Positions 21,440 to 31,700 of a DNA stretch of 52,833 nt are shown in pieces; within the stretch, counting starts at the first letter, position 1; the number at the start of each line of letters is the position of its first letter. Under the pieces are notes generated by a model, which was given only the letters and a program-made list of their open reading frames with translations, did not search any database and had not been told where the DNA came from. The translations under genes were made by a program, and so were the position numbers. This DNA is from CANHBY01 sp031374415 (GTDB lineage: Bacteria; Pseudomonadota; Gammaproteobacteria; Burkholderiales; Burkholderiaceae_C). Location: positions 1-52,833 of the forward strand of contig JANMGB010000072.1 of assembly GCA_031374415.1 (NCBI GenBank). Direction: 5' to 3'.

Positions 21440-23230
21440 ATGGCATCCTTGTCAGGTGCCGCCACTGGCGATGAGCGCGCAACACCAAGTGAAATGCTGC
21501 GCGCGCATGAAGACTGGACGGCATTGCAGTCGCGCTCGGCATCTGCGCAAGCTTCGCCCACGTCGCCGCCGCTTTTCACGCCGCGTGACCGTGACCGTGC
21601 CAGCGCACGCAAGCGTGTAGCCGAGTCGCCCGCCGAGTCGCCCGCAATCAAGCGTGTGCCAAAAAGTGTAGCTGAACTGACGCTTCTTGACGCTGCGCCT
21701 GGCATACACGCCGTGTGTCTTATGAACGTGTCGCAGCTGCCCCTTGCGCTGCGCGACCTGGCGCAAACTACGCTGCGCTGGGATCCTGACACTTTTTTTG
21801 TCCTGCACAGCAAGACGTTTGAATTGCTGAAAACGGGCGGCACGCGCACGTACTATGTCATTCTTTACCGGCCTGATTGTTATCACTACTTGGCCGCGCA
21901 CTTGCTGCACTATGCCGCACAAAACGCCGCGCATGACATGAATATTATTGCGCACTATGCGTACTACAACGCAGAAACTGTGACCTGGCACAAACCGGAC
22001 GCGCAAACTGGCGCGCTGCTTGGCACGCCGCACATTTTGACGTGCAGCACAACCGTTGACATGTCAGAAAGCGAGTTTGCCGCATCGCTGGTTGTTGCCT
22101 TTGAGCCTGCGCCAAAGCAGGACGCGCAAAATGTCGGCGTGTGGATGTTGCGCGCACGAACGCTACGCACGTGGGACAGCTACGATTTTGCCGCGCGTAT
22201 TGACGCGGCACACGGCGTGTTTGTTCCGCAGGCGCCGCCCGTGTACCTTGTGCGTGACCGTCTTGACAAAATACTTGGCATGGCTGCGTATAACAAACCG
22301 CTGGGCGAGGGTGAGTCTACGCGTGTGCTTGCGTTTGACGCCGGCACGTGCGTTATCAAGCTGTACAAGCACCGCAACGTCGACGTGGACGGGCTGCGCG
22401 AGGCGCTCGGATTGCTAGCCGCAGCAGCCGAGCGCAAGCGCGGCGGCAAGTGCGACACGGCCACGCTGCTTGGTGTTGCCCTGTACGCAGACTCAATGCG
22501 CTATCACGGCCCGCTGCTTGCGCTTATTGAGACGCGCGTGCAAGGCTTGTCACTTGAGGCCATGCTTGAAGATATTGAATCTGAGACTGAACGGCGTTTG
22601 AATCCCGCGCGCGCTAACAAGCTGTTTTTGCGGCATGCCAAGGCAATGTGCGTTGCAGCTGCCAGCGCGTGTTGCGACTTGGACCGCGCTGGCGTTGCAA
22701 TTGTTGATTTACACGGCAACAATTTGCTGTTTGAGCGGGTCGCTGGCAAGGCCCCCTACGACGTGCCCAATTACGTGGCGCGCGTTATCGACTTTGGCAA
22801 CGACGCGTTGTACGGCCAAGAAGAAAACGACGTGGCTCCGCACGCCGATGACTATGCGCGCTGCCCAATGTGGGACGGTGAAAATGACACGCCTCTTACG
22901 CGCGCGCAATTTGCAAACATGTACCAGCACATACCACCCGAGGCTGTGGCAGGCGCCATACAGGCTCCGCCAGGCTCGCGCTCGGACGCGTGGGGACTCG
23001 GGCGCCTGATCATAAGCATCATTTCGCGTGGCTATGCGCAACGCTACGGCGTGCCCGGTGATGATTCTTACACAATCAGCACAAAAAAGTACGCCGGTGC
23101 CACTCCACAAGAGCGCATGGCAGATTTGCTGCGCGCGTGCTTTACCCGGCGCGCTCGCGAGCGCATTAGCTTGCTTGAGATACTTGCGGAACTTGAGAGC
23201 ATGGACGAGGCTGACTATGCCATGCAATGA
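21440..23230 (+). CDS. Divergent protein kinase 2
   Basis: 596 residues from the first ATG. The first ~60 residues are charged and disordered, followed by a ~200-residue domain of unknown type. The kinase domain shows the ATP-binding Lys K307 (TCVIKLYK), a catalytic loop VDLHGNN with D423 and N428 but no HR, DFG at 451-453 and a late Asp in SDAWGLGRL. The usual APE is replaced by PPEA. Activity is plausible but atypical. Adjacent to kinase 1 on the same strand, with 90 bp between. Confidence 0.82.
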   Translation: MASLSGAATGDERATPSEMLRAHEDWTALQSRSASAQASPTSPPLFTPRDRDRASARKRVAESPAESPAIKRVPKSVAELTLLDAAPGIHAVCLMNVSQLPLALRDLAQTTLRWDPDTFFVLHSKTFELLKTGGTRTYYVILYRPDCYHYLAAHLLHYAAQNAAHDMNIIAHYAYYNAETVTWHKPDAQTGALLGTPHILTCSTTVDMSESEFAASLVVAFEPAPKQDAQNVGVWMLRARTLRTWDSYDFAARIDAAHGVFVPQAPPVYLVRDRLDKILGMAAYNKPLGEGESTRVLAFDAGTCVIKLYKHRNVDVDGLREALGLLAAAAERKRGGKCDTATLLGVALYADSMRYHGPLLALIETRVQGLSLEAMLEDIESETERRLNPARANKLFLRHAKAMCVAAASACCDLDRAGVAIVDLHGNNLLFERVAGKAPYDVPNYVARVIDFGNDALYGQEENDVAPHADDYARCPMWDGENDTPLTRAQFANMYQHIPPEAVAGAIQAPPGSRSDAWGLGRLIISIISRGYAQRYGVPGDDSYTISTKKYAGATPQERMADLLRACFTRRARERISLLEILAELESMDEADYAMQ

Positions 23231-23323
23231 AATAAAATTTCATGGCTTGCGCGCCACGCACCGCGCGCAACGCCCAAGCGCGCGCGTCGACGCGTGCGCC
23301 GGTGACGCGTCGACCGTGTCGCG

Positions 23324-24904
23324 ATGGCCACCTCACGTGGCACCAATACACCTCACTTTCCACGGAAAATGACCAGTTTTATGGATATCTCCCCAGCGCT
23401 CGCTACGGGCGCAGACCCGGTGGACAGTGACAGCTTTGACGACGAAGTGGCGCGCGCGCCACCTGCGGGCGACGGAGGTGCAAGCGCAAGCGCGGGCGCA
23501 AGCGCAAGCGCAAGCGCAAGCGCAAGCGCGGGCGCAAGCGCAAGCGCAAGCGCAAGCGCAAGCGCGAGCGCTGGCGCGGGCGAAGATGAGGGCGAATGCG
23601 ACAGCAGCGGTGGTGCAAGCTCGGACGCGTCGTGCTATGAAGACGCGAATTCGGCCGCAGGTGCTGCAGATGAAGGAGAAGACGAAACTTACGGCGAAAG
23701 CGATGCTCTTGCAGTTGTGGTTGCCGCACAGGCCCCTGCGCCGGCCGAGCAAAGGACGCCTGCAAATGCCTTGTACAAAAAGCGCGAGCGCGAGCTCAAA
23801 TTGAAATACCACATGGTGAGCCAGTCGCCGCACGTTCCCGCGTCGCGCTACCTGAACATGCCCGTGGATATGACGGCCGAGCAGCGTGCACGGTATCACG
23901 CTGACCAGTGCCTTGCACTGCGCAAGCTCATGTTTCGCCGTCGCACGGCCGCCAACGCTGGCGCTACCGATGGCGCTGCCGATGACGCGGCCGACGACGC
24001 TGCCGGCGGCGCTGAGCACATTCGCGCCATGGCAAAAGAACTTGGCATTACGCGCGTGCATGGCGTGCCGTGCGCGGACTTGATCGAGCGCATTGTGACC
24101 GTGTCCATGGGCGGCGTGCCCGCGTATGCCGAGCTGCTGCGCCACAAGACAAAGCCAGAGTTGCAAGAGCTCGCACGCGAGGCGCGCATCACCGTGACCT
24201 GGACACGAACGCGCCTTATCGACGCGCTGCTTGGCCGCATTCCGACGAGCGCACGCTCGCGCCGCCGCATTGGACGCGTTGAAGCCGCCGCGCGCTCTGT
24301 TGCCCTGGCCGCCGCGCCTGCGCTTGCTGCGCCGCTGCGCGAAAAGCGTCCTCGTGGCCGCCCACGGCGCAACACGGCGCCTAACGCGGCGTCTGGCGGT
24401 ACCCCGCTATCGACCGAGCCGCGCGAAAAGCGCTCGCGGGGGCGTCCGCGCAAACACCCGCTGCCGACTGAACCGCGCGAAAAACGCCCTGTTGGGCGGC
24501 CGCGCAAGAACCCGCTACCGACCGAGCCGCGCGAAAAGCGCCCGCGCGGTCGTCCGCGGAAGCACCCGCTGCCCGCCACTGCCGAGGCGCTTGCCTCGGC
24601 AGGCGCCGAGGCAGGCGCCGAGGCAGGCGCCGAGGCTGGTGCTCCCGCCAAGACTCGCAAGCGGCGCGCGGCCGCGGCCGAGCTGAGCGACGGCGGACAG
24701 CCTCTGCGCAAGCGACGCGCGGCTCGCAATTCGACGCTCGAATCTGAAGCTGACTCTGAAGCCGCCGTTGCAAACGCGCCGCCGCCGCCGCTAGTGCCGT
24801 CGCTATTGCCGCTGCTGATTGTGATGAACGAGGATCAGGTCGTGGAGGCGCCGCCGCCGCTGCCGCCACTGCCTCTGCCCCTGCACAACGACATGGTGCA
24901 GTAA
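23324..24904 (+). CDS. AT-hook and SAP-type DNA-binding protein
   Basis: 526 residues. An acidic N-terminal third contains a long Ser-Ala-Gly-Ala repeat (from ~residue 50). Two SAP-like helix-turn-helix segments follow: MAKELGI...DLIERI (~residues 232-258) and LQELAREARI...LIDALL (~275-303). Four AT-hooks come next, each of the form (P/S/V)RGRPR(K/R) or VGRPRK, spaced about 20 residues apart (~343, 369, 389 and 406), separated by near-identical LPTEPREK linkers. A basic stretch and a Pro-Leu-rich end complete it. AT-hooks bind the minor groove of AT tracts and SAP motifs bind scaffold-attachment DNA. The window contains four AT-rich arrays that are natural candidate targets. A later ATG at 23369 is possible. 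Confidence 0.88.
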   Translation: MATSRGTNTPHFPRKMTSFMDISPALATGADPVDSDSFDDEVARAPPAGDGGASASAGASASASASASAGASASASASASASAGAGEDEGECDSSGGASSDASCYEDANSAAGAADEGEDETYGESDALAVVVAAQAPAPAEQRTPANALYKKRERELKLKYHMVSQSPHVPASRYLNMPVDMTAEQRARYHADQCLALRKLMFRRRTAANAGATDGAADDAADDAAGGAEHIRAMAKELGITRVHGVPCADLIERIVTVSMGGVPAYAELLRHKTKPELQELAREARITVTWTRTRLIDALLGRIPTSARSRRRIGRVEAAARSVALAAAPALAAPLREKRPRGRPRRNTAPNAASGGTPLSTEPREKRSRGRPRKHPLPTEPREKRPVGRPRKNPLPTEPREKRPRGRPRKHPLPATAEALASAGAEAGAEAGAEAGAPAKTRKRRAAAAELSDGGQPLRKRRAARNSTLESEADSEAAVANAPPPPLVPSLLPLLIVMNEDQVVEAPPPLPPLPLPLHNDMVQ

Positions 24905-24976
24905 ATGATGCAGCACAGTGTTATGCCAAGCTTGCATACATGTAGATATGCGCCAGTTAATGTATTTACGGAGCGC

Positions 24977-27214
24977 TTATGCACGCACGGTGGGTGCGCT
25001 TGTTGCTGCACGCACGGCATCAACGGATAGACGTGCGCCGAGCGCGGAGCGTAGGCGAGCTGGCACGAGTGAGTGCAGCGGCATGGGCATGCTCGCGGCG
25101 TAGCGCTCGGCCTTGGCGGCGTCGCGCGCATGTACCTGGTCTAGCTCGTCAGGCGTGAGTGGTGCGTGTGCGGCAGCCGGTGCGGCAGCAGGCGCGGCGT
25201 GCGTGCTGGCGCGTGCGCCAACGGACGCGCGGACAGGCAGCGGCACAATGTACGATGGCACGGTGCGCATGTCGGCAATGTAAAGCTGGCGTGACATGTC
25301 AATACGAGTGGCGTCTAGATGTGCCACGCTTGCACACAAGCGCATAAGCACCTCGGCAAAGCGCGGCGCAAGTGCGCGGTCGCGCTCGTGCGTGGAATAC
25401 ACGTGGCGCACGTAGTCGCGCGCGCGTTTGCCGTCTGCCGTGTCTATCCCTAGCAGCGAAACGTGATCTTGGCGCAAGACTTGGTACACAAACTCTGGCG
25501 CCAGAAAACCGCGCTGGTCAAAGTCCACCATGCGGCTCAGTAGGAAAGTACCAAGCGCGGCCGCTAGCGCCGCCTCGGTTATGCTGCACGTAAAGTCAGC
25601 CTGGGCAAGCGCGCTTGCCATTTTGCGTACGGCGCAAAGCGCGACTTGAATATAATCTGCAAGAGGGCCGCCAAAAAAGGGGCACTGTGCGCAGCGTACT
25701 GCCAGCGCGTGGTATTGCACATCACCCACAGTGCCGGGTTGAAGCAGACCAACGGCCGCTTGATCGTCGGTGGGTAGACGCTGGATGTAAATAGCAGAGT
25801 CGCTGTGCAGTACGGCGTATGCAAGCGCAAGACGTGCTGCACCGTTGGCGTGGTTTTTGATCTTGCCAAGCAACGGCGCCACGTCCAAGGACGCGCAAAG
25901 CGTCTTGTACGTTTGCTCCAGCGTCGCTGCATCTGGAGCGTCCAGCTGTGCATGTGCAATATCGGTAAAGCTCGTGTACAGCTGCCAGCGAGACTTGTTC
26001 ATGTCAACATGCACCGCGGCAGCATATAGCCACAGGGCAGCATGGCGTGCAAACGCGGTTGCTTGCACGGCGTGTTCAGGCAGCAGCGCGCTGTCCCAGT
26101 CAATCAGCGCGGCGCGCATGTAGCATGTGTGCGCTACAAATACCGCATCTGGCTCGCGCAGCGCTTGCGCAAGCGCGGCGTGCCGCGCGTGGCCCATGTC
26201 GTTCACAGTCGATGTGCTTGTCAGACTCGTGCTCGTACCCGCAGCTACCGCTAGTGGCGGCAGTAAATAGACAAATTGCGCGGCCTCGTCGACGCTGGCG
26301 ACGTTGGCAACAAGCACGTTCTTGTCGTGGCAATCACGGTGCACAAGCCCGGCGGCATGCAACGCGCTAAGCGCTGCAACTGTCTGACCAAGTAGCACCA
26401 TGCGCGCGTGCAGCACATGCGCCACCCATTTGGCACGCAGCGACTGCGGCTGCTGCGCAACATTGGGCAAGTCAACCGGCACCTTGCTCAGCACATCACC
26501 CATGTCCGACTCGATGATGATGTGTAACAAAGGCTTGGCGCTCGCGCCCGCGCTCGCGTCCGCGCTTGCGCTCGCGCCCGCGCCCGCAGCCACATACGTA
26601 TCCACGTAAAGCCCGGCCATGTGCGGCGTGGCACCCGCGTGCGCAAGTGCGTACGCAATGCGCCCGCCCGCATGCTGTGCCGCAACACGGCTCTTGCTCA
26701 TGTCCGTGTTATGTGCAATGCGAACAACAACAGGTGCGCCGTGCAGCGTGCTACGCAGCACGCGCGAGTTGATGCCGCGCATGTCATTACCATCACCAGC
26801 GGCGGCGACACTGCTTGCAGCACTGCTCGCGGCACTGCTCGCGCTCACGAGATCAACGAGATTGATGGGCAGCTGTCGCTTGCGCCCAAGCTCGATCATG
26901 ACACGCAGGGCCGAGCGCAAAGTCAGACGCGGCAGCAATACGCGTGTCAGTGCGTCCCACGTTGCAGCTGGCGGACGCGGGCCCGCGTATGCGCATGCAT
27001 CAAGCTGCAACTCGGGCGCGTGCAAGGCAGTGTGAGCAGCGTGCGCAATTGCCGCGCGTGCGGCACCGCTCGTTTCAACCGCAAGCGTGCGATTGTCATC
27101 GTTTTCAAGTTCGCTTAGAGCGGTCAGAGCGTCACTAAGCACGCGCACCTGCACGGCGTCAAGGTGCTCATAGTGTGCAGGCTCGGGCACGTGTGTGGCT
27201 GGCGTGGCGGACAT
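24977..27214 (-). CDS. Large divergent protein kinase 3
   Basis: 745 residues from the ATG at 27214. The catalytic loop is canonical, LVHRDCHDKN with D294 and N299; the DFG position reads DWD (372-374); VVVRIAHN may be the beta-3 strand with Arg in place of Lys. About 350 residues C-terminal to the kinase core are helical and unassigned. The missing Lys makes activity uncertain. It is convergent with the AT-hook gene (72 bp between stops), so three kinases flank that gene. Confidence 0.8.
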   Translation of the reverse strand: MSATPATHVPEPAHYEHLDAVQVRVLSDALTALSELENDDNRTLAVETSGAARAAIAHAAHTALHAPELQLDACAYAGPRPPAATWDALTRVLLPRLTLRSALRVMIELGRKRQLPINLVDLVSASSAASSAASSVAAAGDGNDMRGINSRVLRSTLHGAPVVVRIAHNTDMSKSRVAAQHAGGRIAYALAHAGATPHMAGLYVDTYVAAGAGASASADASAGASAKPLLHIIIESDMGDVLSKVPVDLPNVAQQPQSLRAKWVAHVLHARMVLLGQTVAALSALHAAGLVHRDCHDKNVLVANVASVDEAAQFVYLLPPLAVAAGTSTSLTSTSTVNDMGHARHAALAQALREPDAVFVAHTCYMRAALIDWDSALLPEHAVQATAFARHAALWLYAAAVHVDMNKSRWQLYTSFTDIAHAQLDAPDAATLEQTYKTLCASLDVAPLLGKIKNHANGAARLALAYAVLHSDSAIYIQRLPTDDQAAVGLLQPGTVGDVQYHALAVRCAQCPFFGGPLADYIQVALCAVRKMASALAQADFTCSITEAALAAALGTFLLSRMVDFDQRGFLAPEFVYQVLRQDHVSLLGIDTADGKRARDYVRHVYSTHERDRALAPRFAEVLMRLCASVAHLDATRIDMSRQLYIADMRTVPSYIVPLPVRASVGARASTHAAPAAAPAAAHAPLTPDELDQVHARDAAKAERYAASMPMPLHSLVPARLRSALGARLSVDAVRAATSAPTVRA

Positions 27215-27507
27215 AACACACACACACACACACACGCACACAAGGCAAGTACGTGCACAGCCTGCGCGGCGCTTATATACGCGTGCATGCTAGCACCACG
27301 CCAGCATGCGCGGCTGCTTGCTTTTGGTCACGCGAGCAGCCGCAAGTGCGCACATGGGCCACCTGCAGCGTATTGCGGCGTTACTGGGCTTGCTATACCT
27401 TGTAGAAAATAATAATAATAATAATAATAATAATTATATTACCATTAAAAACGGCGTAAAGCGTGCGTTACACACGCGTGTGCGTGGAGGGCACTTCTTC
27501 ACTTGCC
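27215..27507. other. Intergenic spacer with CA and AAT microsatellites
   Basis: Holds a (CA)n run at ~27215-27242 just upstream of kinase 3, and an (AAT)n run at ~27408-27433. CACTTGCC lies directly before the ATG at 27508. No gene seen. Confidence 0.6.
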
Positions 27508-27857
27508 ATGAGCGTGCTGTACAGTGTGTTTGGCAGTACGCGCAGTGAGGCGCAAGACACTCTGAACGCGCTAGAGGTGCGCGCGCGCGCGCGCAAGCAC
27601 GCGCGTGTGCGGGCGGAGGGGGACCTGTGCCTGCTGTGCGTTGGACGCAAGAGCCCGCCGCCGTTGCGCATGCACGTGCAGCTTGGCGCGTTAGGCCGTC
27701 ACAAGATACGGGCAACGCGCTGTGACCTGCGTGTTACGGTGTGACGTTTGAGCGCACGCTCGAGTGGGACGACAATGCAGCTTACATGCACTTGCGCGGT
27801 GCGTCATTTGTACAACTGTCACGCGTTCAACAAGCTTTACGCAGAGTTGGTAAATAA
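27508..27857 (+). CDS. Small gene with apparent -1 frame change
   Basis: From the ATG at 27508 the frame encodes 78 residues and stops at 27742-27744. The frame one base back, open from 27726, continues with strongly gene-like sequence (VTFERTLEWDDNAAYMHLRG) to a stop at 27855-27857. Joined, they give ~116 residues. No standard slippery heptamer or splice sites are apparent in 27726-27741, so an indel (sequencing or real) is the simplest reading. No family recognised. Confidence 0.5.
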
Positions 27858-27913
27858 CATGTGGTGATTGTAGACGCGCACGCATGCGCGCACGTGACAA
27901 ATTTGGCTAGGCG

Positions 27914-28552
27914 TCATGCATTGGCCCCCTCTACGCGTAGTGCGCGGCGCGCGGGGCGGACGCGGCGCTGCGCCGCACCAGCGGCAGCCGGTGGATGTTC
28001 GTAATTTAGCAAGTCGCTAAGTGGCGCGTGCAATCGCGGCTCGGTCAGCCAGCACGCAGGCTCGGTTGGCACGTGCTCGGCCACGCCGTTAACGCTTGCA
28101 AGCGGGCTGAACGCCGTGCTTGCACTTACTGCCGCTGCTGCTGCCGCTTCGCATTGGCGCAAGTGCGCAAGTGCTGCTGCCGCTGCTGCCGCGCGCTGCG
28201 TTTCGCCAGCGTGCCATGCTTGCATGTGCTCGCGCAGGCGCGCATTCAACGCGCTCAACTCGGCCAAGCTTGCGTCCGCGGCAGCCAGCGCGTCGCCCAG
28301 CACGGCTAGCGGTTCGCGTAGCGCGCGCAGCGCCGGGTCACTGTCAGCGCTACGGTGCACAGCGCGTGCCATGCGCGCACGCGCACGGTGTGCAGCGCGG
28401 TGCGCAAGGGCCCAGCGCTTGCCCACGCTTAATGCGGCTGCTCCAGCAACCGCGTGCGCCGCCGCGCTTGCGGCATCTGCGCGCGACTTTTCAAGGCGCA
28501 TAAGGTCACGCGTCGCACGTCGCAGTCGTGCATGTGTCACGTGGTCACGCAT
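27914..28552 (-). CDS. Ala-rich helical protein
   Basis: 212 residues from the ATG at 28552, preceded by AAGTCACC. Almost wholly predicted helix (residues 5-165), Ala/Arg-rich, with a less regular C-terminal 50 residues. No membrane span. No family recognised. Divergent with the major capsid gene (212 bp between starts). Confidence 0.65.
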   Translation of the reverse strand: MRDHVTHARLRRATRDLMRLEKSRADAASAAAHAVAGAAALSVGKRWALAHRAAHRARARMARAVHRSADSDPALRALREPLAVLGDALAAADASLAELSALNARLREHMQAWHAGETQRAAAAAAALAHLRQCEAAAAAAVSASTAFSPLASVNGVAEHVPTEPACWLTEPRLHAPLSDLLNYEHPPAAAGAAQRRVRPARRALRVEGANA

Positions 28553-28764
28553 GGTGACTTGCGTGTGCGCAAGTGCACGCGCACGCACGCGCATGCACGC
28601 GCATGCACGCGCGCACGGCACGGTACCATGTGTGACACGGTGCCACACGGTGCCACGCGCATGCGCGCGTGCACGCGTGCGCGCTAGTTGCGGCACATGC
28701 GGCGTGTGCACATATGGCGCCGCGCATCGCCCTACGCTACACGAGGCGTACGCACACCCACACG

Positions 28765-31700
28765 ATGGCATTCTTTGGCGGCGCCAATCACCACCAACGG
28801 CAGTTTGGCGGCAACTTTGATGCCAGCAGCCATGCGACCGGCTACCCGGGTCTGGGCGGCGGCTTCTCTGGAAACACCCCGTTCATGCCCGCAAGCGGTA
28901 TGAACGCTCGCGCAGGCGTGCCGACGACGGGCTATGACAACACGGTGTACGCGGGTGCGCTCAAGACCGTGATTGACACCAAGCTGCGCGACATGGTGCT
29001 GATGTCTCCGGATCACCCGCTGATCACGCGTGTGGCGCCCATGGCGTACACAAGCACGCTCACCGTCCAGCGCAACATTGCCGCGATTGTCGAGCAGTGC
29101 GCTACTGCGGCCGCGCATCGCACGGGCTTCCGCAAGGTGCAGACGAGCGAAACGTCGATCACGCGCACGCTGCAGCGCTTTGGGCACGGCTTTTCCATTG
29201 ACAAGTCCGTGTTTGAGACCGCTGCCGGCCCGCGCGAGCTGCGCCTGAAGATCATTGCCCTTGCGCAGGCGTTCCTCCGCGCGATTGTGCGCGCGACGCA
29301 GACCGAGCTGCTCAGGACGTATGATGCGTATTACGAGAGCAACTTTGAGTTCAATCAGTCGCCGTACTCTGACACGGACGGCGAGGGCGCCAACACGCTT
29401 GATCGGCTGCGCGCTTGGTTCAAGACGTCGATTGACACGTATGCTTGCCTGTCCAAGCCTGGCTCGACGTTCCTGGCCGCCGTGCACAATGCCAAGCAGA
29501 TGATCGAGCGTCGCAACGGCGTGCCGGACACGCTGCTGGTGGCGCCCGGCGTCATTGCGCGCCTGACCGTTGGTGACGAGCGCGCGACGCACATGTGGAT
29601 CAACGGGCCAAACGCCGAGGTTGTCAAGGTTCAAGGCTACGGCTCGCTGCCCACCTACGCCGGCCTGTCTGTGATTGAGATGAAGCGCTACGGTGCGGAC
29701 ATCAAGACGTCGCAGTTTACGCGCAACAACGAAGTTGGCGAGTGGTATCCCATGCTGCGCACGGTCCACAACCCCGTGCGCTTCCAGCCGGCCTTCCGCG
29801 GCATTGAGCTCTATGACGAGTCGACCGACTCGGGTCGCGTGATTTCGCTTGCACATGCGATCGAAAAGTCGGGCGTGTTTGACGCCACCGGCTCGATTTC
29901 GTCGCACATCAGCACTGTTGCCGATCAGTACAACAGCGGTGGCGACGACTGGCACTCGCGCCATGGGCTTGTCAAGCGCAACGACAAGGCCGAGATTGAA
30001 AAGCTGCACCTGTTCATTTACGAGGATGCGCCCGGGCACGCTGCGGTTGTGCGCTCGTGGGGCGACATTGGCCTTGCGCGCCTTGGCGGTATTGCCGGCC
30101 TGTCCGCGTTTGCGCGCTCGGCGATCTCGAGCGCCGTGTTGACGGCCACCGACGAGTCGACGCTGCGCACGAACCTTGCGCTCATTGGCACGCTAGCCAG
30201 CCAGCTGAGCACCGTTGCCGCACCTAACAACGCCGCCGCGATCAGTCATTTGCCAGAAAACGTCGTGTTGGACACCAGCGTCGTGTCTGAGGTTGGTACG
30301 ATCATTGATGCAGTGTCAAACGATTACGGCAGCGTGACTCCGCGTGACGCAGCTGGTCGCACGGGCTGGGGCATGGCCAACAGCGCCGGTTTTTACAACA
30401 TTGCGCGCAACCCGGTCTTTGCAGGTCTTGCCGCGTTCCGTAATGATGCGGTTGCCGCTGTGCAAGCCGCCGAGACCATGGCGCGCCTGATGCACGGCAC
30501 GCTGTCTTCGAGCGCACTGTTCGGCGCATCGGCCACGCCGCCGAACATTCACAAGAGCTTTGCCGGCTCGAGCATTCTCGACCTGCTTATCACGCGCGCA
30601 ATTGGCGTGCAGGTTCCCGTGTGGGGTCGATCCGATGCCGTGCGTGATGCTGGTGCAGGTGTCGCTGCGGCCGCTGTGGTGAATGCCAACGTTGGTCCGG
30701 AATGGACTGCTGTGCTGAACGGTCTGGCGACGTACGATGCCAAGGTCGCCGAGCGCGTGCGCTTTTTGTACTTGGCGATTCCCGGCGCCCAAGACGCACG
30801 CCTGCTGGAACTCATTTACGCGGTTGTCAACGAGCGCACGTTGCTCGGGCAGACGATTGTTGACCAGGGCGCTGCGCAGCGCACTACGCAGCGCCTGCGT
30901 CGCATCTTTGCCAACTTTACGGCCAACGCCAACGGCGCCAACGAGCTGGCCGCCGAGCTGCAACGCGTCGACGAAAACGGCGCGCCGGTCGCGACCAACG
31001 TGTTGGCCAAGACGCTGTACGCCAATGTGACGGAGGAGCGCGCTGACATTGTTTACGCTAACGCGCCCGATTACAATCCGGACGCGCGCGCAAACATTGA
31101 CACGCGTGGCGCGCCTGCCGAATTCCTCCGTCTGCCGTACACGCTGACTGTGAGCGCGGCTTCTGCGCTCAATGTTGATGTTTTCCGCGTGTCGGACAAG
31201 GTGTTCCAGGCGCAGATGATAGCGTCGCGCGGTGCCGCCGTTTTCCTGGGCGCGCGTGCGCAAGCGCATGGTGTCGAGCAGACGCACATGGTGCGCAACG
31301 AGCTGGCGGCGCGCATGGCCGCGGCCGAGACCGAGGGCATTGGCGCGCGCGGCGGGCTCAAGCGCGGGCGTGTGTCGTACGCCGAGGAGGACGAGGAAGA
31401 GGAGAACCGCCCGGCCAAGTACGTTGAGCGCACGTTTGCTAGCGCCGCGAGCGCCGCGAGCGACATGCGCGCGGACGACTTTGCTGCGCGCATGGACATT
31501 GGCGCAGCTTTCTCTGGCCCGTATGACCGGCTCGCTACTGCTGGCGGCGCCGCACGCGTCACGCAAGTGCAGCAACAGTACGATGCGCGCGCTGCGCGTG
31601 CAGCAGCCATCACGGCCGAGACCGTGTTGACGCAAATCGCCAGCGAATCGTTCCGCGAGGTGTACACAGCGGTGCAGCGCTTGCCGCTGGTCGAGTCGGT

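Noticed and set aside
28732..30039. 435-codon minus-strand open frame
   Set aside because: Antisense shadow of the capsid gene 5' half.
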